DNA from: G963674685 sp964591275
GTDB taxonomy: Bacteria > Lernaellota > Lernaellaia > JACKCT01
DNA: 64,000 nucleotides
Reading direction: 5' to 3'
Assembly: GCA_964591275.1 (NCBI GenBank)
Contig: CAZQAE010000018.1
Location: 9,014 to 73,013, forward strand
Shown: positions 1 through 8,282 of the stretch, one piece after another
Layout: each line of letters opens with the position of its first letter
Position numbering within the stretch: the stretch's first letter is position 1
Translations under genes and position numbers: made by a program
Notes under the pieces: generated by a model
Told to the model about the DNA's origin: nothing
The model's database searches: none
The model's input: the letters and a program-made list of their open reading frames with translations, nothing else

Positions 1-198
1 ATGGCAAGGCCCCGACTTTGCGCTGAAAAGTGAGCAATGTCTGAAAGTTTGCATTTCGCCACCAATCCGTCGCACTCACCGGGATTGTTTTAGTGAAATG
101 TTCTTTTAAAAGAGGCTTTACGAAACGCCGTCAAATGACGATAAAGCATAAATACTAGGCGGCGTGACGCCGATCATGTTTTTTTTCGAGCTACTCAC
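1..198. other. Window edge, no gene supported
   Basis: Only a ten-codon open frame runs from the first base to a TGA near position 31. It could be the tail of a gene that begins outside the window, but nothing in it is recognisable. The remainder before the kinase start is AT-leaning and holds no convincing promoter or terminator. Confidence 0.4.
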
Positions 199-2224
199 AT
201 GACTGAAATGGACATGCAAAACCACAATTTTTTCTTTCGCCAATTGATCGAGACTTCCGACCTGGGATTCTGCATGGCGGATTTGGCTGGGACTATGACC
301 TGGGTCAATCCCGCTTTTTGCAAAATGGTCGCCATAAACACTCCCGGAATCGCAATCGGCAAAAGCATTCTTGAATTACTTCACCCCGATGATGCGTCGC
401 GGCTTCGGGAAATGATTTCAGACCATAAAACAACAGACAGTCACCAGACCCTGAAGGCATCGCCGCGTTTTCCCGACGGCAGCGCGATGCCGTGCATACT
501 CAGCATCTTTTTTGTCAAAGATGACGGCGGCAAGCCGATGGGACTTGCCGCTATTGGAACGGATATTACAGAATGGAAAGAGATTGAGGGACAGTTGGCT
601 GGCGCCAAAGCTGCCGCTGAGGAAGCCAACGCGGCCAAAAGCCATTTTCTGGCGAACATGAGCCATGAAATCCGAACACCCATGAACGCCATTATCGGCA
701 TGACGGGGCTTTTGCTCGACACGAAACTTGATGAGGAGCAAATAGAATATTCCCTTGCGGTCAAAAAATGTTCGAATGCTCTGTTGTCCATCATCAACGA
801 CATTCTCGATTTTTCGAAAATTGAGGCAGGAAAACTTCAGCTTGAAATCATCGATTTCGATTTGAGAATGACTCTTGAAGACATCAACGACATGCTGGCG
901 ATGAAAGCCCAGGACATGGGTCTCGAATACGTGTGCACGGTCGACCCATATATCCCGTCTTTAATGAAGGGCGATCCGGGACGCCTGCGCCAAGTGCTTG
1001 TCAATTTGATAGCCAACGCGATCAAATTCACGTCCAAAGGAGAGGTTGTCGTTCGCGTAAGTCTTGAAAAAGAAAGCCCGGAATCAGCTCGCCTCCAATT
1101 TGAGATTAAAGACTCCGGCATCGGCATTCCGAAAGACAGAATCGAGATGCTCTTCAAGGCCTTTTCCCAAGTGGACATTTCCACGACGCGCCAATACGGA
1201 GGAACCGGCCTGGGTTTGGCGATCTCCAAGCAACTCGTCGAACTGATGGGCGGCGAGATGGAGATTGACAGTGAAGTCGGGAAAGGATCGACTTTCCGTT
1301 TCCGGGTGGAAATGGAAAAGCAGACGGGACACGTGAGCGAACCCCTATCGCGGAAATGGAATATCATCTCCAAAAAAATCCTCATTGCCGATGGCAGTTA
1401 TGAAGCGCGGCGGCATCTCACGTCACTTCTCGACCAGTGGCAATGCCGTTCCGACGGCGCCGCGGACGCCGAATCAGCTATGAGAAAACTCATCGAGGCG
1501 GCAGAAAAAAAGGACCCATATGACCTGGCGATCATCAGCCGGCGCCTTCCGGGAATGGGGGGAGAAGCGCTGGGGAGTCGAATCAAGGAAGACAAGCGGC
1601 TATCAGATATTCATCTGGTCCTGCTGACCTTGATGGGAAGCCGGGGCGACGCATCCCGCGCCCAGGAAATCGGTTTCAGCGCTTATCTGACCAAGCCCGT
1701 CAAACAATTTCAATTGTTCGATTGCCTGGCCGGATTGCTGAATAAAGGATGCAACGACTCAAGACCGCAAGGAGAAAAAATCCTTACGCGTCATAACCTC
1801 CGGGAAAATAAAAAGCACCATACCAGGATATTGGTGGCTGAAGACGACGAGTTCAATCAACTTCTTTTGACCAGGCTTCTGGAAAAATTCGGATACCGGG
1901 CGACCGTAGTCGATAACGGTTTGGAAGCCCTGGGCCTTCTTAAAAGAGAAATTTTCGATATCGTTCTCATGGATGTTCAGATGCCTGAAATGGATGGGCT
2001 TACGGCGACAAGACATGTTCGTGATGACAACTTTCCGGCGCCTTAACAGGCGCATCCCTATCATCGCACTGACCGCCTTCGCCATGCAGGGGGATCGCGA
2101 TAAATGCATTGAGGCGGGAATGAATGCGTACATCTCCAAACCGATCAAACCCGAAGAGCTTCTGAAAACCCTTGAAGAATGGATCGAGGCAGGGCGCAAA
2201 TTAGGGTTGGAAGATAGAAGTTAG
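199..2224 (+). CDS. Hybrid sensor histidine kinase, frameshifted in its last receiver domain
   Basis: Predicted soluble hybrid kinase; no membrane segment is visible. Order of domains: PAS (about residues 8-125), HisKA with HEIRTP and phospho-acceptor His156, HATPase_c with its N-box near 268 and GGTGLGL near 333, then two receivers. Receiver 1 (about 393-515) has Ser where the phospho-acceptor Asp should be (IISRRLPGM), so it is probably not phosphorylated. Receiver 2 (from about 542) keeps Asp592 in MDVQMPEMDG. The starting frame stops at 2046, but the rest of receiver 2 (RRIPIIALTAF, YISKPIKPEEL) continues in the +1 frame to 2224. Removing one base near 2037-2042 would give a 674-residue protein. 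No partner regulator lies nearby. The last codons fall inside an intergenic repeat. Start is the ATG at 199; its ribosome-binding site is weak. Confidence 0.85.
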
Positions 2225-2292
2225 AAGCTGGAATTAAGAAGTTGGAGGCAAAACAACGCCCACATCCTTCTTCCGCCTTCTAACTTCCAACA
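2206..2292 (+). repeat. Purine-rich GAAGTTAGAAG minisatellite with inverted copy
   Basis: Copies of GAAG(A/T)TAGAAG and GAAGTTGGAGG run across the end of the kinase gene, and an inverted copy (CTTCTAACTTCCAAC) lies at about 2277-2291. The two could pair as a long hairpin between the convergent kinase and C45 genes. The TAG ending the kinase frame at 2224 is part of the repeat. The same unit recurs at 62144-62182. Confidence 0.6.
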
Positions 2293-2302
2293 CCCATTTT
2301 CT

Positions 2303-3700
2303 TCATTCAAACAGTGTCGGCGAGACGGACTGCGCGTCGGGTAGTTCCAAAAGTTCGCCCAGCGAGAAACCCACAAAGGGCTGCAACGGCACGGGAATGT
2401 CGCCTGCCGCCACCCAGAACCACAGGTTCGTCGGATCGAAAACGATTTGATAGATGGCCCCGTTTGTGGCGATGCTGCGGTTGTTGTCGAATGTATCCTC
2501 GGGCTGCTCTTCGCCCGTGTCGGGGTCCACGCGGTCGCGCAAGATGCGCACCATGACTTCGGAATTGATTTCGCCGTACAGGCTTTCGTCCCCACCGGGC
2601 TCGGTCAGTTGAATCAAGCGCTCGTAGCGGCGGCGCGTGGAGTCGCCGGTGGGCAGCTCGTCGGCGTCCTCCGTTTCAGCGGCGACGAAATGGTTGGTCA
2701 GACGCACTACGCCCTCGCTCATGTCTCGAACGCCCAATGCCGTGGCCGTCATCTCGAAGGCTGAGGCGCCCGATTTATCGGAAACCATGATCCCCTCCAC
2801 GCTGATATGCTCTTCATTCATCACGAATGCGCGAGCTTCATCCAAAGTCGCGGCGTTTTTCAAAATCATCGCCTGCATCTGGACGTGACTGCGGCCGCTG
2901 TCGCCCGTGAAGCTGTCGTTGAGTGGAACGGCCTCGTTGGACGCCGTGCTTACGCCCAGCGCGTTCATGCCGTTATATGGGCTTAAGTTGCCGGGGAATC
3001 CGATGTAGACATGCGGGATGCCTCCCGTGGGCTGTCGCACGAAGATCACCGGGTAATCGATGAGAAAGTCGATCTCGTCCCAGTCGAGGCTGCGACCGTG
3101 GTAGAGATTGCCGTCCGTCGTCGCGGCGTTCATGGCCGAAACCTGCGTGCAAGCTCCGGGGAAAAGGGCGCGCTGCGATTTGAAGGGGATGAGATGGCCG
3201 ATTTTTTCCAGCAGCACATCGCCGAAATTCAGCAGCATGCAAAGATCCGTGGTCCATCCGATGTCGCCGGCGGTCTCGTTGAGGCCCTGGCATTCTTCAA
3301 GGATATCCGGGTACGCGTTGACGTAGGCCATGTCGAGCAGGCCCGTTGCCCTTGCAATAGGGATAACGATGTCGATGAGGTGCATGGAATCAAGCCACGC
3401 CACGCCGGCGGCCAGTTCCTCGCGAAGAAGCTCGCCGTGCTGCCGTCCCATCTGATAGGGCGTTCCTGAGAGCCAGACGATAGTGAAATGTTCATATTCC
3501 TCGCGCTTCGGATCGATGGGCGTCCATTCGTCATCAGCATCGTCATCGGCAATATCGTCGTCGGAATCATCATCCGCGTCATCATCGGCAATATCGTCGT
3601 CTCCGGAATCGTCATCGTCATCCGACGCGCACGAAAGGGCGGCAAGAAGCATCCCAAGAATTGCGACAAGCACGGCTTGCTTCCATATTTTTTTCATCAT
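2303..3700 (-). CDS. C45-type Ntn-hydrolase lipoprotein with Asp-rich linker
   Basis: 465 residues. A hydrophobic leader ends at Cys24 (ALSC, lipobox-like), followed by about 35 residues made mostly of Asp, so an exported lipid-anchored protein is expected. The mature part matches the acyl-CoA:6-aminopenicillanic acid acyltransferase / peptidase C45 family. It has the GTPYQMGRQHGE region near the start of the domain and the FPGACTQVSAMN segment, whose Cys184 would be the N-terminal nucleophile after autoproteolysis, then YHGRSLDWDE. Members cleave amide bonds; the substrate here is unknown. Processing at a cysteine 160 residues after a lipid anchor would split the protein into an anchored and a catalytic piece. 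It is convergent with the kinase. Confidence 0.85.
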   Translation of the reverse strand: MMKKIWKQAVLVAILGMLLAALSCASDDDDDSGDDDIADDDADDDSDDDIADDDADDEWTPIDPKREEYEHFTIVWLSGTPYQMGRQHGELLREELAAGVAWLDSMHLIDIVIPIARATGLLDMAYVNAYPDILEECQGLNETAGDIGWTTDLCMLLNFGDVLLEKIGHLIPFKSQRALFPGACTQVSAMNAATTDGNLYHGRSLDWDEIDFLIDYPVIFVRQPTGGIPHVYIGFPGNLSPYNGMNALGVSTASNEAVPLNDSFTGDSGRSHVQMQAMILKNAATLDEARAFVMNEEHISVEGIMVSDKSGASAFEMTATALGVRDMSEGVVRLTNHFVAAETEDADELPTGDSTRRRYERLIQLTEPGGDESLYGEINSEVMVRILRDRVDPDTGEEQPEDTFDNNRSIATNGAIYQIVFDPTNLWFWVAAGDIPVPLQPFVGFSLGELLELPDAQSVSPTLFE

Positions 3701-3788
3701 TTCTCCCGTTGAAATTTTTAGCTATGCGCGGCGATATTGAGGTGCGAGTATCGAGACGTTGCACCGAACGGCTTTTCTCGCTGCGAAG

Positions 3789-4481
3789 CTATTCTTTTGC
3801 GATAATCGGATAGGCGATGCCCGCCAGCGCGGCGCCCACGATCGGCGCGACCCAGAACATCCATAGCTGCTTGACGGCCCACATTCCTGCGAAGAGAGCC
3901 GGTCCCGTAGATCGCGCAGGGTTGACCGAAAGGTTGGTGACGGGAATTCCGATCAGATGAATGAGCGTCAATCCCAGCCCGATGGCTATGGGAGCAAAAC
4001 CAGCCGGCGCCCGATGATCGGTCGCCCCTAAAATGATGAAAAGAAATGCGAATGTCAGCACGACTTCGGCGACAAGACACGCCAGCATGGAATAGCCGCC
4101 GGGAGAGTGAGCTCCGAAACCGTTGGCGGCAAAACCGTCGGCTGTACTGAATCCCGCCTTACCCGAGGCGATGACATAAAGCACGGCGGCGGCCACCACG
4201 CCGGCGACAACCTGCGCGGCAATGTAGGGAAGCAGGTCCTTGGCGGGAAATCGTTTTCCAACCACAAGTCCCACCGAAACCGCCGGATTAAAATGACCGC
4301 CGGAAATGTGCCCCACTGCGTAAGCCATTGTCAGCACGGTGAGTCCGAAGGCCAGGGCAACCCCGGCAAATCCGATTCCAAGTTCAGGAAAGCCTGCGGC
4401 CAACACTGCGCTCCCGCAGCCGCCGAACACTAGCCAGAAAGTCCCCACAAACTCTGCGGCGAGTCGTTTTCCTAATGGCAT
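3789..4481 (-). CDS. aqpZ: Aquaporin, AqpZ-like water channel
   Basis: 230 residues from the ATG at 4481, chosen because AAGGAGGA lies just upstream; a longer frame to 4619 lacks such a site. Six hydrophobic segments and two half-helices with NPA motifs at residues 65-67 and 187-189 define a major intrinsic protein. The sequence follows E. coli AqpZ closely (GHISGGHFNPAV, ATDHRAPAGFAPIAIG, HLIGIPVTN). His175 and Arg190 of the selectivity filter are kept, but the position of AqpZ Thr183 is Leu184 here, a bulkier hydrophobic residue. Expected role is water transport across the inner membrane. It stands alone, with no glycerol genes nearby to suggest a glycerol facilitator. Confidence 0.93.
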   Translation of the reverse strand: MPLGKRLAAEFVGTFWLVFGGCGSAVLAAGFPELGIGFAGVALAFGLTVLTMAYAVGHISGGHFNPAVSVGLVVGKRFPAKDLLPYIAAQVVAGVVAAAVLYVIASGKAGFSTADGFAANGFGAHSPGGYSMLACLVAEVVLTFAFLFIILGATDHRAPAGFAPIAIGLGLTLIHLIGIPVTNLSVNPARSTGPALFAGMWAVKQLWMFWVAPIVGAALAGIAYPIIAKE

Positions 4482-4837
4482 GACATTCCTCCTTCTCGAT
4501 TGGATTGTTATTTGGGCGCACTCACGCGATCTCCATCTTTTCGGACTCAATTCATCAGATCCGGCATGCACCTGCGGCCTGATAAAGAAATTGGAGATTT
4601 TGATAACTAATCTCAGCACAACAGTACCTTATTTTGCCCATAGGGTCCAAATACTTGTGAATTTTCGATGTCAATTTCCCAACCTGAAAGTTTGGCAAAG
4701 AATTTCACTGTCAGGCCGATGATATCTGAATTTGAAAATCCAACATGCGACGAAGCCCAGGCCTTCCCACAGGCCTGCTTCTTTTGGTAGATTTCATTCA
4801 TCGGCGACGCATCGAATCAACCAACGCGGAAAAAACA

Positions 4838-6067
4838 ATGGCGACAGACACAGGCCACAAAACCGGAGGCGACCCATCGGGCTTCCGTATTCCGATTCGC
4901 GTCGGCGCGGTGCTTGTCATTCTCTTCGGGATCGCTTTAACCCTTCGCCTTGATTCCGCCCTGAACACCAGCATTGAAGACAATGACCAATACCTTGTCT
5001 TGTCAAAGAGCATCGGCGAACACGGGAGAATGCTTTCCAATCTGGACTTGGTCGAAGCCGACCTTTTGCGGAAACCGCCGATTTTGCCCTATAGCATTTT
5101 CCTGCTCGGAGGCCGCGATCCTTTTTTGATCTTTCAAGCGATAATCTCCGCGCTCCTGGTCTTTCCCATTTTCTTTCTCGGGGCGCACTGGACTACGCAA
5201 AAAAGCGCTCTGGTCGCCGCGACGGTCTGGGTTTTCTGGGGGCCGGCTGTGAAACTGGCCGGCGTCATCACGCCCGAAACTCTCTTTTTATTGCCGATGA
5301 TGCTCGGTCTTTTGGCGCTTTCAAAAAACGATGAAACTCCGTCGCTCGGCCTTGGCCTTTGCGCCGGTCTGTGCCTGTCCCTGGCCGAGTTGACCCGGCC
5401 TGTTCTATTGCCTTTCGTGTCTATGGTTTTCATTTTGTACGCATGGCGTCTGGCAAAAGAAAAAATCCGGCGGGGGGAAACCGCGCTCATTTTCGCGCTG
5501 CTTGTGGCTGGTTTCGCCCTGCCTATTCTGGCCTATCAGATAGCCAATAAAGATGCCGGATTCTCCTACGTATATGATCGAAAGGGAATAACGGTTCTGA
5601 CAAACCTTGTTGAAGGCGGGGAAACTTTTCAATATATCCACAAAATCAAACCACCGGATTGGAATGATTGGACCGACGCGCAAAGGGAAAATTTTGCCTT
5701 GCGCGAGTTTGCCGAAAAAGTCAGCGAGTCGCCGATTCGATTCCTTCGGAGCGCCATTCAGCGGATCGGATATTTCTGGATACGCGGCTTCGGCGACTGG
5801 GAGGGGATTCAAAAATGGCTTTTGCGACCCAGCCCCGTGCTGACGATCTTGGCATTGATCGGTTTCGTCGCGTTGATGTTCAAAAACCGAAGCGCCTTTA
5901 AATTTTCTGCGTTTCTGATAGTGGATTTTTCCCTGATGGCGGCGCTGGTGCTGGCCAAACCCCGCTTCAGAGAAGTCGCCACACCCTGGCTTTTAATCTT
6001 GGGGTCTTACGGCGCCGTCGCGATCCTTTTCTGGCTGTGGCGGCAAACAGAAAACCTAAGAAACTGA
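4838..6067 (+). CDS. Integral membrane glycosyltransferase-like protein (ArnT/PMT type)
   Basis: About 409 residues from the ATG at 4838; an upstream frame from 4745 adds 31 residues without membrane character. After one transmembrane segment comes a periplasmic loop with acidic residues (SIEDNDQYLVLSKSI), then many hydrophobic segments, as in C-type (GT-C) glycosyltransferases that use polyprenyl-linked sugars. The sugar and acceptor cannot be read from the sequence. It is one of four GT-C-like genes in this window, which are scattered rather than clustered. The stop at 6065-6067 directly abuts the stop of the convergent DUF2804 gene. Confidence 0.7.
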   Translation: MATDTGHKTGGDPSGFRIPIRVGAVLVILFGIALTLRLDSALNTSIEDNDQYLVLSKSIGEHGRMLSNLDLVEADLLRKPPILPYSIFLLGGRDPFLIFQAIISALLVFPIFFLGAHWTTQKSALVAATVWVFWGPAVKLAGVITPETLFLLPMMLGLLALSKNDETPSLGLGLCAGLCLSLAELTRPVLLPFVSMVFILYAWRLAKEKIRRGETALIFALLVAGFALPILAYQIANKDAGFSYVYDRKGITVLTNLVEGGETFQYIHKIKPPDWNDWTDAQRENFALREFAEKVSESPIRFLRSAIQRIGYFWIRGFGDWEGIQKWLLRPSPVLTILALIGFVALMFKNRSAFKFSAFLIVDFSLMAALVLAKPRFREVATPWLLILGSYGAVAILFWLWRQTENLRN

Positions 6068-7117
6068 CTAAAATCTTGCCAGGTGATGTTCGCAGACGCC
6101 GAAGAAGTCCTTGATCTTATGCTTCTTGCCGTCCGCATCCACGGCAGTTCCGTTGAAAAATCCGTAGGGCTGGTGAAAATCGGATTTGATCACGCCGTAA
6201 TTGACTTTGCCGGAGCGTTCGCCCTGCGGCGTGAAGGTCAGATCGCAGCGACCATCGGTGGTTTTTACTCGCCAGGGCTTTAGGACATTGTCCTCGTCGT
6301 ACTCGAAACGAACGGCGCTTAAGGGCGACATTTTCCCGCCGACCCACAGCACGTTTTCATTCCAGCGTTCATCATCGACGATGAAATTTTTCACGAGGTT
6401 CAGCGCGATCAGTCCCTTTTTGCCGCTGTATCCCGCGCACGTCGCCCATCGCCAGAAAGTATTGTATGGATAAAAAGTTTTTTGCACATCGATGATGACG
6501 ATGTCTTCTTTTTCGTCGAGATCAATGCGGCGGTCGCCGATGGAGATGGTTCCCCGGACGGGGCATGCGCACTTGTGCGTGTATAGCGGGCGATTCGGCG
6601 CGATGGGCAGCACCGTGATCAAGGGCTGCAAGGCGTTAAGGTCCTCAATCATTTCGATCATGGCTCCGACGCCCGGTTTGTCATTGCCCCGGATGTCGAT
6701 ATGCGCGCGATGGAATCCTTCATCCAGACGATTGATCACGCGGATTTCATAATCCGACTTCACGAATGAGCTGGCCGAGTTCCACAACTCGCCCGAAAGT
6801 TTCGCAGCCGGACCGGGGACCTCGACATGGTGTTCAAAAAATTCGCCGGTCTTGCGGTCTACGCAGTAACAAAAGCTTGAACTGAGGTAATGCGTGTTCA
6901 AGACCATGAAGCCCAAGAAGACTTCGGAGTTGATGACGGCGAAGTGCTGCCATTCTTTAAGCCGCGCCATTCTGAATATCTTTGGGGGAAATACTTTGGG
7001 CGCCCAGATTTGGGCGTCGGCGATATTCAGATTGCGAAAAGGCTCTTTAAAAAGGCCAAAATCCACGACTTGCCCGTTTTTCACCAGCCACGGGGGGGTA
7101 TTGTTCAAAGGTCGCAT
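6068..7117 (-). CDS. DUF2804 family protein
   Basis: 349 residues without signal peptide or membrane helix. The segments FGLFKEPFRNLNI, FLGFMVLNTHYLSSSF, FFEHHVEVPG and the Cys-containing KCACPVRGTI and FWRWATCAGY stretches resemble DUF2804, a family of bacterial and fungal proteins without an assigned reaction. The ending MRFEYDE...PQGER and PYGFFNGTAV resembles a lipocalin-like beta fold of the kind proposed for carotenoid 1,2-hydratase relatives; that is only an impression. The gene is convergent with its neighbour, with no intergenic base between the stop codons. Confidence 0.75.
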   Translation of the reverse strand: MRPLNNTPPWLVKNGQVVDFGLFKEPFRNLNIADAQIWAPKVFPPKIFRMARLKEWQHFAVINSEVFLGFMVLNTHYLSSSFCYCVDRKTGEFFEHHVEVPGPAAKLSGELWNSASSFVKSDYEIRVINRLDEGFHRAHIDIRGNDKPGVGAMIEMIEDLNALQPLITVLPIAPNRPLYTHKCACPVRGTISIGDRRIDLDEKEDIVIIDVQKTFYPYNTFWRWATCAGYSGKKGLIALNLVKNFIVDDERWNENVLWVGGKMSPLSAVRFEYDEDNVLKPWRVKTTDGRCDLTFTPQGERSGKVNYGVIKSDFHQPYGFFNGTAVDADGKKHKIKDFFGVCEHHLARF

Positions 7118-7219
7118 GGTCGCTCCGTTTAATACAAGTGATTAGCATTGTGCAATTAAAGTGCGGCTCCATTTTTTTGCTACCAGTTTTTTCGCGATTG
7201 TTCAATTGCCGCGCCTGAT

Positions 7220-7966
7220 TCAAAGACCGCGAATGATAATCGAGGCGCCGGCAAAAACCAGCACAGCGTACACCAAAAGTTTGAAGGATCTTTGCGGCAG
7301 TCTGTCGTGCAGGCGTTCGCCCATGAATAGTCCAACGGCCAGAGGGATGAGCATCCATGCGCTGACTCGGCCTGTTTCGGCGTTGATTTTTCCTGAAATC
7401 AGGTGCGTTACTAATAATATGCTGTTGAGAAGAAGCCACAGGGCCGTCAGGGTGCTGCGGAATATGTGTTTATCGTGAATGTTCCGCGCGGCCCAATAGC
7501 CGATCAACGGCCCGCCCGACACCCACAATCCCTGAATGAATCCTCCGCTGATCAACCAGGCGAATGACCAGCGGCTCTTCATCGGACGCACCGGCAGATT
7601 TGCGTCCATTTTAAGCGCCTGGGAGAGCTCAAATATCGACAGGCACAAAACAAAAACGCCGTAGGTCCATTTCAGGCCATCCACATTCACCATGTAAAAC
7701 ACGGCCATGCCGACGGGTTGCCCGATCAGGGTCAGCGGTACGATGCGTTTAAGAAATATTTGCCAATCGATGTCCGAAAAATGTCGCCAGGCGATGTAGG
7801 TCGTGGCAGCCAGATTGATGGGGATGATGACGGGGATGAGAAAATCCAGAGGAAAGATATGCGCTGCCACAGTCAGCGCGATGATGGAGCTGCCGAATCC
7901 CGTCGTCGCGCCAACCATGTAGGCCACGGCAACGATAAGCGCCAGCAAGATAAATTCGAAGCCCAT
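7220..7966 (-). CDS. TauE/SafE (TSUP) family membrane transporter
   Basis: 248 residues with about eight hydrophobic segments. The start FILLALIVAVAYMVGATTGFGSSI and the repeated second half (FIQGLWVSGGPLIGYWA) follow the TSUP pattern, with the characteristic glycine-rich motif in each half. Members export sulfite, sulfonates or other small organic anions through the inner membrane. No sulfur-metabolism gene lies close by, so the substrate is open. It shares strand with DUF2804, 102 bases upstream of it. Confidence 0.85.
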   Translation of the reverse strand: MGFEFILLALIVAVAYMVGATTGFGSSIIALTVAAHIFPLDFLIPVIIPINLAATTYIAWRHFSDIDWQIFLKRIVPLTLIGQPVGMAVFYMVNVDGLKWTYGVFVLCLSIFELSQALKMDANLPVRPMKSRWSFAWLISGGFIQGLWVSGGPLIGYWAARNIHDKHIFRSTLTALWLLLNSILLVTHLISGKINAETGRVSAWMLIPLAVGLFMGERLHDRLPQRSFKLLVYAVLVFAGASIIIRGL

Positions 7967-8282
7967 TATTATCGGTATTCCAAAAGGATCGTTTCCATAG
8001 CAAATGAGAAATACGTCTGCCGAAAGTGCTCGTATCTCTTTGCTCTTTTTTAAGCTTTTCTCAATACGTAGGTTTGCTTGAAGTCAGATGGAGTGAAAAG
8101 GATGAACAGAGCCGGGGCAGCTGTGCATTATAGTTTTCGCTTTGCATAGTCTTTCTCGCGAACAAGATAGACCGACGTGAATTCCTAAATTTCTCGGGAA
8201 AAGCTAGGCGTGATGCGGCGCAGCCGTTCTCGGCTGCGCCGGTGTTTCTTTGGCCTAAAATATCGCGGTCAACTGGACGTTT
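7967..8282. other. Intergenic stretch with one strong hairpin
   Basis: No coding potential is visible. It contains a perfect 11-bp inverted repeat with a TTCT loop at 8216-8241 (GGCGCAGCCG...CGGCTGCGCC). No clear T-run follows on the minus strand, so it is not an obvious terminator for the VIT/VWA gene. A related palindrome occurs at 54604-54626. Confidence 0.5.
8216..8241. repeat. Palindrome of the GCAGCCG-TTCT-CGGCTGC family
   Basis: Arms of 11 bp around a TTCT loop. A second copy with small changes (GGCACGGCCGTTCTCGGC) lies at 54604-54626 downstream of hutU. It may form an mRNA 3' hairpin for the minus-strand VIT/VWA gene ending at 8283. Confidence 0.6.
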
